This document shows, piece by piece, positions 54,532 to 63,542 of a DNA stretch of 64,000 bases. A program made the translations under genes and the position numbers. The DNA is from Kaistella haifensis DSM 19056 (GTDB taxonomy: Bacteria; Bacteroidota; Bacteroidia; Flavobacteriales; Weeksellaceae): the NCBI RefSeq assembly GCF_000735695.2, contig NZ_JASZ02000010.1, positions 1 to 64,000 of the forward strand, read 5' to 3'. The notes below the pieces were generated by a model. It saw nothing but the letters and a program-made list of their open reading frames with translations, ran no database searches and had not been told where the DNA came from. Within the stretch, counting starts at the first letter, position 1. Every line of letters begins with the position of its first letter.

Positions 54532-55806
54532 TTGGTTTATCAACAAAAATTCAAAGATTTTCTGAAAACAATTTTCCCTTCCACAAAATTCGAGGTATTG
54601 TTGTTCATGATCTTCATCTCGGTTTATGGAATTTTAGGGAGTTTTATTGCCTTAAATTACCGAATTATTTTTGATGACAGAATTCCCTGGGATGCTTATT
54701 TCAGTTTCGATAATCGTGCGATTGTGATGACCGGTGGTGGCTTCGAAAGACATCCGCTTGCTAATTATTTCTTCGATTGGATTCGGGAGTTTGCTTTTCT
54801 TTTTTCTGATGGTAAAAAAGACGAGACTTTCCGGCTTGTTTTGGCGTGGTGCAGCAACTTTGCGATAAGTTTGAGTTTAATTCAAATCTATAAATATTTG
54901 AAAAACATTATCGTTTTGCCCAAGAAAATTTCGTTGCTGATCATCGCTTTTTTTGCTTTCTTTTCGACAAATATTTTGCTTTCATTCACCCCGGAAACCT
55001 ATACCTACACTTTATTTTTCTTGGTTTTATTTAATTATTATGCAGCTTTGAAAATGCGGAAAGGTGAAAAAATTCCGGCTCCTGCATTGATTTTTGCCGG
55101 AGTTACTGTTGGTGGTTTAACAGTAACGAATATCGTGAAAGTGTATATTCCTTTACTTTTCGAGAAAAATATTTTCACTCAATGGAAAAAATTCGGGAAT
55201 GGAGTTTTAAGAATTTTGGCTTCAGTTGCAGTTTTTCTACTGCTGTTTCTTAATCGATTAGACTTTAATTTCTTTCGCTTTTTAGAGAAAACAGAGGAGC
55301 AATACGAAAAGTTTTCGAATCCGAAAGCAACTCCGGTTTGGGATATGATTGCTTCGTGGTTTTTCGGTGGAAATATGCTGTTCGCAGGGTTTGAAGTTCG
55401 GGATTATCACAATAAAAAAGGATTTGAATATAAGGCACTTTTCATGGATGTTTATGAATCTTGGATTCCCTACCTATTTGTTGCAGCAGTGCTTATTTTG
55501 GTGATTTGGAGTTCCGTTAAAAACTTCAAAAACAAATTGGTGTTGGTGTTGATGATTTCATTTTTGGTGGATATTGTGATTCATTGTATCCTGAAATTCG
55601 GACTTCACACCTCCTATATCTACGGGGGACATTTTGTTTTTGTGTATCCTTTGCTAATCGGTTGGCTTTTTTATGCTTATAAAAATGCTCCGAAAACACT
55701 TAGTTTTCTTTATTCAATTCTTTGGATTTTATTTATATATTTGGTTTTAAACAATGTTTTCAGAATGGAAGAATTCTTTGTTTTCCTAGATAAATTCTAT
55801 CAATAA
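54532..55806 (+). CDS. Polytopic membrane protein of unknown function
   Basis: A 424-residue protein with about ten membrane helices. The first external loop after helix 1 (IPWDAYFSFDNRAIVMTGGG, then FERHPLANYFFDW) has an acidic residue and an HP pair, somewhat like GT-C membrane glycosyltransferases, but no family could be named. It is probably one of the uncharacterised Bacteroidota membrane families. No ATG precedes the first helix; TTG 54532 is chosen because TTG 54514 lies in the -7 box. A strong terminator follows. Confidence 0.75.
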   Translation: MVYQQKFKDFLKTIFPSTKFEVLLFMIFISVYGILGSFIALNYRIIFDDRIPWDAYFSFDNRAIVMTGGGFERHPLANYFFDWIREFAFLFSDGKKDETFRLVLAWCSNFAISLSLIQIYKYLKNIIVLPKKISLLIIAFFAFFSTNILLSFTPETYTYTLFFLVLFNYYAALKMRKGEKIPAPALIFAGVTVGGLTVTNIVKVYIPLLFEKNIFTQWKKFGNGVLRILASVAVFLLLFLNRLDFNFFRFLEKTEEQYEKFSNPKATPVWDMIASWFFGGNMLFAGFEVRDYHNKKGFEYKALFMDVYESWIPYLFVAAVLILVIWSSVKNFKNKLVLVLMISFLVDIVIHCILKFGLHTSYIYGGHFVFVYPLLIGWLFYAYKNAPKTLSFLYSILWILFIYLVLNNVFRMEEFFVFLDKFYQ

Positions 55807-55807
55807 A

Positions 55808-55837
55808 AGAAGGCAACTCGCGATGAGTTGCCTTTTT
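55808..55837. terminator. Terminator between the membrane protein and sodC
   Basis: AAGGCAACTC (55810-55819) pairs perfectly with GAGTTGCCTT (55825-55834) around a five-base loop, followed by TTT. It lies between convergent genes. Confidence 0.88.
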
Positions 55838-55862
55838 AATGTATTTAATTCCGAAGTAAATT

Positions 55863-56366
55863 TTATTTAATTTCCACACATCCTACTCTACCGCCTGCAT
55901 TTCCGGTTGGTTGGGTCTTAAAATCATCTTTTTCGGCATGAATAATCAATGATTTTCCAACAATATTTTTAGATTCATCATTACACCCGATACACCATTT
56001 ATCAGTTTCGAAAAGTAAACGAGCGGTTCCATCTTTATCAGCGATCAAATTTCCGATATCGCCCATGTGGAAATGTTCAGCACCCCACTTTCCATGATCA
56101 TGATTGGAAGGATTCCAGTGTCCGCCTGCAGAACTTCCGTCAGTTGCCGAACAATCTCCTTTTTCATGAATATGAACCGCATGAAAACCTGGAGTAAGTT
56201 TGTAAACATTTAAATCCAAAGAAACTTTTTTACCCGATTGAGTAAATTTTGCTGTTCCTTGAGTGTCGGTTCCGCTTTTTGGATAAACGACTAAATCTTT
56301 GGTAACGGTACACGAAACTGCGAGCGTTGCACCAGCGATGAGCATTGAAAGTACTTTGATTTTCAT
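55863..56366 (-). CDS. sodC: Cu/Zn superoxide dismutase lipoprotein
   Basis: A 167-residue lipoprotein (LAVSC, Cys19) of the SodC family that removes superoxide in the periplasm or at the membrane surface. Copper ligands His65 and His67 are in FHAVHIHEKGDC; the zinc/bridging loop GGHWNPSNHDHG and HFHMGDIGNL follow; the last copper histidine is in LIIHAEKDDF. Cys71 in GDC and Cys163 in GGRVGCVEI form the usual disulphide. Divergent from the TonB-dependent receptor. Confidence 0.95.
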   Translation of the reverse strand: MKIKVLSMLIAGATLAVSCTVTKDLVVYPKSGTDTQGTAKFTQSGKKVSLDLNVYKLTPGFHAVHIHEKGDCSATDGSSAGGHWNPSNHDHGKWGAEHFHMGDIGNLIADKDGTARLLFETDKWCIGCNDESKNIVGKSLIIHAEKDDFKTQPTGNAGGRVGCVEIK

Positions 56367-56481
56367 AATGATTTATTTTGTTGTTATTTGAATTTGAAAG
56401 ATACTGAAAAATAAAAAAACAGTTCAGTGAACAAATTCTTCCATTCAGTTACAAATTTTTTCAGCAAAAGCCATTCCGCAA

Positions 56482-56489
56482 TACTTTTG
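56482..56489 (+). promoter_or_regulatory. Promoter -7 box for the TonB-dependent receptor
   Basis: TACTTTTG fits TAnnTTTG, 17 bases before the ATG at 56507. No Fur-type inverted repeat was recognised in the divergent gap. Confidence 0.5.
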
Positions 56490-56506
56490 TTACATAAAAT
56501 TAAACC

Positions 56507-58726
56507 ATGAGAACTCAAAAAAAATTAAAATTCCTTCTTTTATTCGCTTTGTTATCGGGATCTCTTCTTCAAGCCCAAATCACAATTTCCGGAAAAGTTA
56601 ATTTCAAAAACAAAGGCGTGAAAGACATTTCAGTCACCTTGAAAGATACTTATGACGGCGCAACTACCGATGAAAATGGAAATTACACGTTTCAAACTTC
56701 GGAAAAAGGTGAGCGAAATTTGGTCTTTAGTCATTCAAAATTTGTAGAAGTGGAGAAAAAAATCGTCATCAATAATGAGTCAATTACCGAAAATATTGAT
56801 TTAAAAGAACAAATTTCGGAAATCGATGCGGTCGTTATTTCTGCAGGATCCATCGAAGCCAGCGACAGAAAAAGAGCAACAGCGCTCCTCACTCCCATTG
56901 ATATTTATACCACGGCAGGCGCAAATGGGCAAGTTACCGCAGCTTTGGAAACCCTTCCCGGTGTCCAGAAAATAGGTGAAACTGAAGGTTTGTTTGTAAG
57001 AGGCGGAACCGGTACCGAAACCAAATTTTTCATGGATGGAAATCTTGTGAACAATTTTTTCGGGAATTCTATCCCAGGAATCAAAGCGATGGATCGGCTG
57101 AATACCTCTTTATTTAAAGGAAATGTCTTTTCCAGCGGTGGATATTCTGCAATGTACGGACAAGCTTTATCGTCAATTTTAGCATTAGAAAGTATCGATT
57201 TTCCGGAAAGAAACTCAGTAGACATCGGTATTTCCCCAATTTTCCTAAGTGGTGGTTTTCAGAATGTTGATGACAACAAAACTAAATCTTTCGGTATTTT
57301 TGCAGCATACAGCAATTTAGGTTTGATGACAAAATTGTTGAAGTTCAACAATGATTTTACAAAAGCTCCGGAAAGTTTCGGTACAAACTTTAATTTTAGA
57401 ATTAAAAATAAAAGCGGAGGGATGCTGAAATATTACGGAAGTTTCGATACCAATACGATGGCAATCGAAGCAGAAAGTCTCGAACCACAAACCGATTCCG
57501 ACAACACTTCCTTGAAAGGAAAAAATACTTTTCACAACCTCTCTTTCAAACAAAAAATCGGAAAATACCTTTTGAATTTGGGAAGCTCTTTTACTTTTAA
57601 TAATAATTTCATCAAGTTAAGCAATACGTTCGAAAATGAAGAATTTAATCTCAATTCCATCGACGTTACGGGAAAATATTTTAATGCAAAAGCAAGTGTA
57701 GAACGGAAAATAAATAAAATTTCAGCCGTCAGAGGAGGAATTGAACACAACCAAAGCCACGAAAATACCGAAGTCGCACTTTCGTCGGTTCCTTTTGAAT
57801 TTAAGGATGAAATCACTTCATTATTTGCGGAAACAGATCTAGGTTTTAGCAATGATTTTTCTGCAAAAGTGGGTTTAAGGTCTGAATATTCTTCCGCTAT
57901 CAATCAATGGAATCTCGCACCACGACTCGCTTTTGCTTATCGAATTTCAAAAAATTGGACGAGTTCACTCGCTTACGGAACTTTTTACCAAAATCCGGAA
58001 AACAAATTCTTTGGAACCCACGATCTCAATTTTCAAAGGGCAGAACATTATATTTTGCAAATTCAAAAATCGGAAGAAGGCAGAAGTTTGAGGATGGAAG
58101 CTTATTATAAAAATTACAAAGATTTAATTAAAACCCGCTACCAAAATTACCGACAAATTGCGATCAACAACAATGGAGACGGATTTGTAAAAGGGTTTGA
58201 ACTGTTCTGGAGAGACAAAAAAACCATTAAAAATATTGACTATTGGGTTTCCTATTCTTTCCTCGATTCCAAAAGAAATTTTCAGGATTATGACCAAAGT
58301 TTATTCCCTAATTTCGCTGCAAAACACACTTTGTCTTTCGTTGCAAAGAAGTTTGTAACCAATTGGAAAACAGGATTTAACCTATCTTACAACTATGCTT
58401 CTGGAAGACCATTTTATAATTTCCTGACCGATAACGACGGAAACTTCTATTTAAACCAACAAGGAAAAGCGAAAGATTATAACGCACTGAATTTCAGCAT
58501 CAATTACCTTCCGGGTTTAGGAAAAAAAGACGCCAAATATTTTACCGTTTTGGTGTTGGCGGTTAATAATATTCTTGGGCAAAAAAACATTTATGGATAC
58601 CAATTTTCCAATGATGGCCTTCGAAACAAACCGATTTTGCCTTCTGCAAACACTTTTGTTTTCATCGGTGCATTCATCAGTTTCGGGATCGATCGAACGG
58701 AAGATGCAATCAATAATAATTTATAA
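56507..58726 (+). CDS. TonB-dependent outer membrane receptor
   Basis: A 739-residue outer membrane transporter. Signal peptide about 1-24; a carboxypeptidase-D regulatory-like domain (about 27-105, beginning ISGKVNFKNKGVKDIS); a plug domain (about 110-235, with PGVQKIGETEGLFVRGGTGTETKFFMDG); then a 22-strand barrel. No clear TonB box is seen. It is not of the SusC type, lacking a SusD partner and the long SusC plan. Substrate unknown; siderophore or metal uptake is typical. A 213-residue exported protein follows. Confidence 0.92.
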   Translation: MRTQKKLKFLLLFALLSGSLLQAQITISGKVNFKNKGVKDISVTLKDTYDGATTDENGNYTFQTSEKGERNLVFSHSKFVEVEKKIVINNESITENIDLKEQISEIDAVVISAGSIEASDRKRATALLTPIDIYTTAGANGQVTAALETLPGVQKIGETEGLFVRGGTGTETKFFMDGNLVNNFFGNSIPGIKAMDRLNTSLFKGNVFSSGGYSAMYGQALSSILALESIDFPERNSVDIGISPIFLSGGFQNVDDNKTKSFGIFAAYSNLGLMTKLLKFNNDFTKAPESFGTNFNFRIKNKSGGMLKYYGSFDTNTMAIEAESLEPQTDSDNTSLKGKNTFHNLSFKQKIGKYLLNLGSSFTFNNNFIKLSNTFENEEFNLNSIDVTGKYFNAKASVERKINKISAVRGGIEHNQSHENTEVALSSVPFEFKDEITSLFAETDLGFSNDFSAKVGLRSEYSSAINQWNLAPRLAFAYRISKNWTSSLAYGTFYQNPENKFFGTHDLNFQRAEHYILQIQKSEEGRSLRMEAYYKNYKDLIKTRYQNYRQIAINNNGDGFVKGFELFWRDKKTIKNIDYWVSYSFLDSKRNFQDYDQSLFPNFAAKHTLSFVAKKFVTNWKTGFNLSYNYASGRPFYNFLTDNDGNFYLNQQGKAKDYNALNFSINYLPGLGKKDAKYFTVLVLAVNNILGQKNIYGYQFSNDGLRNKPILPSANTFVFIGAFISFGIDRTEDAINNNL

Positions 58727-58791
58727 TAACCGTTGAGCAAGCCTTTTTAACCTTTCAGATAGAAAAAATTTAACCCAAGGCAAGGATAAAA

Positions 58792-58799
58792 TATCTTTG
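58792..58799 (+). promoter_or_regulatory. Promoter -7 box for the exported protein gene
   Basis: TATCTTTG fits TAnnTTTG, about 39 bases before the ATG at 58839. It would let the gene be expressed apart from the receptor. Confidence 0.45.
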
Positions 58800-58838
58800 A
58801 ATCATCAAAATAAAAACAAATCAAAATAATTGAATACT

Positions 58839-59480
58839 ATGAAAAATTTAATTCTCGGAATCTTGCTAATGATCGGTGTAAAGGCATTTTCCCAAACCGC
58901 TTATGAAAAAGCGATGACCGAAAAAATAGCAATCGTTGAACAACACAAAACTCCGGACGAGTTTACGGCACTGGCAAACGATTTCAAAAGAATCGGCGAC
59001 AAAGAAAAAACCCAATGGCTTCCTTATTATTATGCAGCTTTTGCCACCATTCAAAAAGGAAGAACGCTCATGCGCGAAGGCAAAACAGAAGAACTGGATC
59101 TTACCGCAGCCGAAGCTCAGAAATATCTCAATTTAGCAATGGAATTAAATAAAGACAACGCGGAAAATCTAATTTTACAGAAGATGATTCATTCTCTGAA
59201 AATGATGGTTAATCCTCAACAAAGGTTTATGAGTGAAGGAATGTTGGCTGCAGAAGCCCTTTCAAAAGCTGAAAAAATTGATGCTCAAAATCCTAGAATA
59301 ACCTTAATGAGAGCAGAAGATACTTATTATACTCCAGAACAATTCGGAGGAAGCAAATCGAAAGGACTTGAGTTATTTCAAAAAGCCTTGGATCAGTATA
59401 CAGTATATCAGCCAAAAACGAAATTAGATCCTAATTGGGGGAAAAGTGAAGCAGAATATTTTTTAGCAAACAAACCTTAA
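58839..59480 (+). CDS. Exported TPR-like protein of unknown function
   Basis: A 213-residue exported protein with a signal peptide (about 1-19, ending KAFSQ). The mature part is helical with TPR-like spacing: WLPYYYAAFATIQKG, EAQKYLNLAMELNKDNAENLIL, AEALSKAEKIDAQNPRITLM and GLELFQKALDQY. I do not recognise a family; TPR-like proteins of this size often follow outer membrane receptors in flavobacteria. The frame opens with TTG 58830, but ATG 58839 gives a normal signal start. A terminator follows. Confidence 0.75.
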   Translation: MKNLILGILLMIGVKAFSQTAYEKAMTEKIAIVEQHKTPDEFTALANDFKRIGDKEKTQWLPYYYAAFATIQKGRTLMREGKTEELDLTAAEAQKYLNLAMELNKDNAENLILQKMIHSLKMMVNPQQRFMSEGMLAAEALSKAEKIDAQNPRITLMRAEDTYYTPEQFGGSKSKGLELFQKALDQYTVYQPKTKLDPNWGKSEAEYFLANKP

Positions 59481-59503
59481 AATATACGTTTTCAATATCA
59501 TAT

Positions 59504-59532
59504 AACGCTTTCTAAAACGGAAGCGTTTTTTG
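59504..59532 (+). terminator. Terminator after the exported protein gene
   Basis: AACGCTTTC (59504-59512) pairs with GGAAGCGTT (59519-59527) with one G-T pair, followed by TTTTG. It lies before the mnmA promoter. Confidence 0.75.
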
Positions 59533-59612
59533 TTGTCGTCTATTTTACTTTTTCTCAATGATTGCTATTTACAGGATTTATTTTTCGCGTGTTTTAGTTT
59601 AGTTTATTGTCG

Positions 59613-59620
59613 TAACTTTG
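59613..59620 (+). promoter_or_regulatory. Promoter -7 box for mnmA
   Basis: TAACTTTG fits TAnnTTTG, 40 bases before the ATG at 59661. The leader contains a small hairpin, CTTTC with GAAAG, at about 59633-59648. Confidence 0.5.
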
Positions 59621-59660
59621 CGCCCGTAAAACTTTCCCTTAACGAAAGCGTAACAATAAT

Positions 59661-60848
59661 ATGAAAATAGTAGTAGGTTTATCCGGCGGTGTAGATTCGA
59701 GTGTAGCAGCATATTTGTTGCAAAAACAAGGGCATGAAGTGGTAGCACTTTTCATGCGAAACTGGAACGATGCTTCCGTTACTTTGGAAGATGAATGTCC
59801 ATGGATTGAGGACAGCAATGATGCGCTCATGGTTGCCCAAAAGTTGGGAATCCCGTATCAGGTGATCGATATGAGCGAACTTTACAAAGAAAAGATCGTG
59901 GATTATATGTTTGCTGAATACGAAAAAGGAAGAACCCCAAACCCCGATGTTCTCTGCAATCGCGAGGTGAAATTTGATGTTTTCATGAAAACCGCATTGT
60001 CTTTGGGAGCCGATAAAGTGGCGACCGGACATTACGCTCGTGTAGAATCCACATTCGATGAGAACGGAAAAGAAATTTTCCATCTTCTAGCCGGAAAAGA
60101 TAATAATAAAGACCAATCCTATTTCTTGTGTCAGCTCAATCAGGATCAGCTTTCCAAAGCATTATTTCCCATCGGAGAACTCACCAAACCGGAAGTTCGA
60201 GAAATCGCTAAAGAAATCGGATTGGTAACTGCCGACAAAAAAGATTCACAAGGTTTATGTTTTATCGGGAAAGTAAGTTTACCGACTTTTCTTCAGCAAC
60301 AGCTAAAACCAAAAGAAGGCGAAATTGTCGAAATTTTCAATGATTTTGATGGTTTTTATACAGAAAAACCTGAATTTTCATCAAAATTAGAAGAATTAGA
60401 GTTTCTTTCTAGAAAAATAAAATACCAAAAAACCGACGGAAAAGTAATCGGAAAACACCAAGGTGCGCACTATTTCACCATCGGGCAAAGCAAAGGTTTA
60501 GGAATTGGCGGACACAAAGAATCGTGTTTCATCATTTCCCGAGATATGGAAACCAACACCATTTATGTAGGTGAAGGAAAAAACTTCCCAGGTCTTTTCC
60601 GTTCTGCATTGAAAATAGAACCTTCTGAAATTCACTGGGTTCGAGAAGATTTGCGTTTAAAAAATGGCGAATCCATGAACGTTCAAGCAAGAATCCGTTA
60701 CCGACAAACTTTGGAAAATGCAACATTGTATCAATTTGAAGAAGGCTTGTTCATCGAATTTGAAAATCCACAATCCGCGATTGCCGAGGGGCAATTTGCA
60801 GCTTGGTATCTCGACGAGGAATTGATCGGAAGTGGCGTGATTTCATAA
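59661..60848 (+). CDS. mnmA: tRNA 2-thiouridine(34) synthase MnmA
   Basis: A 395-residue ATP-dependent thiolase that puts sulfur on U34 of tRNA-Lys, -Glu and -Gln. PP-loop [15 protein letters not shown] (residues 6-20), catalytic Cys99 in [12 protein letters not shown] and the partner Cys200 in GLCFIGK. The C-terminal OB-like domain ends with [20 protein letters not shown]. Slightly longer than E. coli MnmA (368) from an insert near residues 230-250. Sulfur may come by way of cysteine desulfurase; no tus relay genes lie here. Confidence 0.96.
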   Translation: MKIVVGLSGGVDSSVAAYLLQKQGHEVVALFMRNWNDASVTLEDECPWIEDSNDALMVAQKLGIPYQVIDMSELYKEKIVDYMFAEYEKGRTPNPDVLCNREVKFDVFMKTALSLGADKVATGHYARVESTFDENGKEIFHLLAGKDNNKDQSYFLCQLNQDQLSKALFPIGELTKPEVREIAKEIGLVTADKKDSQGLCFIGKVSLPTFLQQQLKPKEGEIVEIFNDFDGFYTEKPEFSSKLEELEFLSRKIKYQKTDGKVIGKHQGAHYFTIGQSKGLGIGGHKESCFIISRDMETNTIYVGEGKNFPGLFRSALKIEPSEIHWVREDLRLKNGESMNVQARIRYRQTLENATLYQFEEGLFIEFENPQSAIAEGQFAAWYLDEELIGSGVIS

Positions 60849-60849
60849 A

Positions 60850-61590
60850 CTATTTGCTCAACCAATCTTTAAAATCTTTTACTCTATCGCGGCTCACGGT
60901 GATTTCCTCTGTGGGCTGAAACTCCATTTCCACTTTGTAACAGGGAGAAGTGTGGATGTTTTTGATGTAATTTGAATTGATGATAAACTGGCGATTTACC
61001 CGGAAAAAACATTTGCTATCGAGAACTTCCTGCAATTCTTCTAGGGTGAAATCGGTAGGAAAAACCCGTTCTTTGGTTTGTAGATAGACAATTTTGTTTT
61101 CGCTGTAAAAACAAGAAACCTCATCGGTTTGTACGATTTTGAGATTGTACCCTATTTTAACCAAAATTCTTGACAATTTCTGTTTCTCTTCTTTAATTAA
61201 TGATTTGATTTGGTGAACATTACGAACACTTTCAGCAGGTAGGAAACTCTTGAATTTATCAATCGCTTTTTGCAAGTCTTCTTCCATAATTGGTTTCAAA
61301 AGATAATCGATGGAATTGAGTTTAAACGCCTTCAAAGTATATTGATCAAACGCTGTGGTGTAAATAATGAAACTCTTGGTCGGGATTTTTTCAAAGATGT
61401 CAAAAGACAAACCATCGCCCAAAACAATGTCGGAAAAGATCAAATCCGGGTGCGGATTTTCCGAAAACCAGTTTGTTCCTTCTTCCACAGAATTGATCGT
61501 CGCAACCAACTCTAAATCAGTAAATAAACTCAACAATCGTTCTAATTTTCTTGCTGCGGGTTTTTCGTCTTCGATAATTACTACATTCAT
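60850..61590 (-). CDS. LytTR family response regulator
   Basis: A 246-residue response regulator. Receiver domain (1-120) with acidic Asp7/Glu9 region (IIEDEKPA), phosphoacceptor Asp54 in IFSDIVLGDG and Lys99 in DYLLKP. The LytTR DNA-binding domain (about 140-246) has CFFRVNRQFIINSNYIKNI. It would regulate promoters with paired short repeats. Its start overlaps the stop of the upstream 2TM gene by four bases, making it the last gene of the 2TM-kinase unit. It ends one base from mnmA. Confidence 0.94.
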   Translation of the reverse strand: MNVVIIEDEKPAARKLERLLSLFTDLELVATINSVEEGTNWFSENPHPDLIFSDIVLGDGLSFDIFEKIPTKSFIIYTTAFDQYTLKAFKLNSIDYLLKPIMEEDLQKAIDKFKSFLPAESVRNVHQIKSLIKEEKQKLSRILVKIGYNLKIVQTDEVSCFYSENKIVYLQTKERVFPTDFTLEELQEVLDSKCFFRVNRQFIINSNYIKNIHTSPCYKVEMEFQPTEEITVSRDRVKDFKDWLSK

Positions 61591-61904
61591 ATTTTCAAAT
61601 TTCTGTTTCTTTCCATCAATTCACGAATTTTCTTTTCTTCCCAGTTCTTTCCAAAGATAAAATTAGGTAGAAATACAGACAATCCGTGAGCTAATAAACC
61701 AACTCCCCAAAGAATTATGGTAAGGAATTGACTTATTTTTATCCGCGGTTCTCCAACAACATGTTCCCCGTAAATAAATTTCATTATTATCAATAATATA
61801 TTTACCAAAACAAAAAACAAAGCATGAATATAGAATCCTTTGATTTCTTTCATTCTTTTTCTAGCTCGTTCGTACTTAATATTTTTATTGTTTATAGGTT
61901 CCAT
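61587..61904 (-). CDS. 2TM domain-containing protein
   Basis: A 105-residue small membrane protein with the 2TM domain: the leading motif KYERARKRMKEIKGFYIH (about 10-27), two membrane helices (about 28-45 and 58-80) and the trailing motif WGVGLLAHGLSVFLPNF then WEEKKIREL. 2TM domains are known from flavobacterial sensor loci, but their role is not established. It is homologous to the adjoining 2TM gene and to the kinase C-terminus. Overlaps the response regulator gene by four bases. Confidence 0.88.
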   Translation of the reverse strand: MEPINNKNIKYERARKRMKEIKGFYIHALFFVLVNILLIIMKFIYGEHVVGEPRIKISQFLTIILWGVGLLAHGLSVFLPNFIFGKNWEEKKIRELMERNRNLKI

Positions 61905-61915
61905 TTTTTATATTA

Positions 61916-62206
61916 TTATCTATACTTATCCATTAATTCTTTGGTTTTTCTTTCTTCCCAACCTTTACCAAGAAAAAGGTTCGGTAAAAAGATGCTTGAA
62001 GCATGTCCCAAAAGTCCGATTCCCCAGAACAATGCCGTCCAGTAATTATCCAAACTCAAAATAGATTCGCCTTGCTGAATATTTCTTGCGATGAGAAACA
62101 AATTTACCAACACATAAACTGTCGCGTGAATATAGAAACCCTTGAGTTTTTTCACTCTTTTTTGAGCTTCTAAATATCTGATATTGTTTTCATCAAAGTT
62201 TTCCAT
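61916..62206 (-). CDS. 2TM domain-containing protein
   Basis: A 96-residue copy of the same module: RYLEAQKRVKKLKGFYIHA (about 10-28), two membrane helices (about 29-46 and 52-75) and WGIGLLGHASSIFLPNL with WEERKTKEL. It is very similar in plan to its downstream neighbour, consistent with tandem duplication. Two bases separate it from the kinase stop, and 11 bases from the next 2TM gene. Confidence 0.88.
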   Translation of the reverse strand: MENFDENNIRYLEAQKRVKKLKGFYIHATVYVLVNLFLIARNIQQGESILSLDNYWTALFWGIGLLGHASSIFLPNLFLGKGWEERKTKELMDKYR

Positions 62207-62208
62207 GG

Positions 62209-63525
62209 TTATTTTTTTAAGTTTTCTTTTTCTAATATTTTACGAATTTGCTTTTCTTCCCAGCTTCTCCCGATTCCAAAAACCTGCAAAGCATGCGATG
62301 CCAAACCGATTCCCCAACCCAACATCGGCCACCAAAACCAATAGTAATTCGGTGAGGTATAAAGGTTTACAAAAATTAAAAACGGAATCACAAGACAATA
62401 GGAAATCAGGTTTCCGTAGAAGCCTTTCAGTTCTTTTACGCGTTTTGAAGCTCTGTCGTATGCGATGGATTCGTGAGAAGGTTGAGTAGTCATGGCAGTA
62501 ATTTTTTGGGTTAATATTGGGATTTTCACGCGGAAGAAATCCTTTGATTTTTCGATGAAAACATTTTGTTTGGTTAATAAAGAATAGCGCTGAACAATGT
62601 TGGAAAGGCCAATTCCCGCGCTTTCTTTGACCTGTTCTCTCGCCATTAAATTATTTTCTATCAGCAAATATCCATTTTCAGAATAGATTCTGATGTTAAG
62701 CGGTTTTTGTGCCGTTGCGAAATTATGTTTAATGCAGTTTTCCAATAGCAATTGTAAGGAAAGTGGTACTACAAAAGACTTTTTCTCTTTTTCATCCACT
62801 TGAAATTCGAAATTCACGCTGTCTTCGAAACGTGTTTTCAAAAGGTTGCAATAGGTTTGTGCAAAATCTAGCTCTTCTTCTACCGTTACCAATTCTTTGT
62901 CTTTCTGCTCCAAAACATAGCGGTAAATCTTGGACATCGATGCGGTGAACCGTTGCGCCTGATCTGGATTTTCATCAATAAGGGAACTTAGTACATTCAA
63001 TGAATTGAAGAGGAAATGCGGGTCGAGTTGGTTCTTTAGACTTTCGAACTGCGCGTTGGCAGAACTAGCAATAATTTTTTGTTCTACAACTTCTTTTCGA
63101 GATTCATTTTTCCACGCCAACATGAAACTTCTTGCATGCAGAATTGCAGAAATAAGTAATGCTAAATTGATGAAAAACCAATTAATAAAGCCATAATCAC
63201 CAGAGAAAAACTTGCTTGGCTTTACTTTTTGTATGATTACAAAATTAACATAATTACAGAACAGAACAGAAATTACAGTCACAATTACGGTAAGCGTAAC
63301 GCCATAAATAATCCTTTTTCTGGTCTCCGAAATCCAATCCCATTTTTTATCCAAATACGCATTCAAATATCCTTGTCCTAGTGCGTTAACAACGGTGTAC
63401 ATTGTTGAAATCATGAAAGCAAGCCCAATCATTCGCCATGAGAAAACGGCTGGCTCAATAACACCAAATATTATAGTACAAATAATGATAATCCAAATAC
63501 ACGAGATATAAAGTCTTCTATACAT
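62209..63525 (-). CDS. LytS-type sensor histidine kinase with C-terminal 2TM domain
   Basis: A 438-residue membrane kinase. Four N-terminal membrane helices (about 8-25, 33-50, 73-98, 114-132); phosphoacceptor region with His170 in QLDPHFLFNSL; ATPase domain with N-box LENCIKHNF (261-269) and GIGLSNI (304-310). From Met345 to the end a full 2TM module follows (AYDRASKRVKELKGFYGN, two helices, WEEKQIRKI), matching the two free 2TM genes downstream in sequence and size. Met345 (ATG at 62493) could also start a separate 94-residue 2TM protein. Cognate regulator: the LytTR gene three genes on. Confidence 0.92.
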   Translation of the reverse strand: MYRRLYISCIWIIIICTIIFGVIEPAVFSWRMIGLAFMISTMYTVVNALGQGYLNAYLDKKWDWISETRKRIIYGVTLTVIVTVISVLFCNYVNFVIIQKVKPSKFFSGDYGFINWFFINLALLISAILHARSFMLAWKNESRKEVVEQKIIASSANAQFESLKNQLDPHFLFNSLNVLSSLIDENPDQAQRFTASMSKIYRYVLEQKDKELVTVEEELDFAQTYCNLLKTRFEDSVNFEFQVDEKEKKSFVVPLSLQLLLENCIKHNFATAQKPLNIRIYSENGYLLIENNLMAREQVKESAGIGLSNIVQRYSLLTKQNVFIEKSKDFFRVKIPILTQKITAMTTQPSHESIAYDRASKRVKELKGFYGNLISYCLVIPFLIFVNLYTSPNYYWFWWPMLGWGIGLASHALQVFGIGRSWEEKQIRKILEKENLKK

Positions 63526-63542
63526 TTCATTAAATTGTTGTA

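Noticed and set aside
54532-55806. Assigning the polytopic membrane protein to GT39-type mannosyltransferases
   Set aside because: Only a weak resemblance in the first loop (acidic residue and HP pair); the order of motifs expected in that family was not found.
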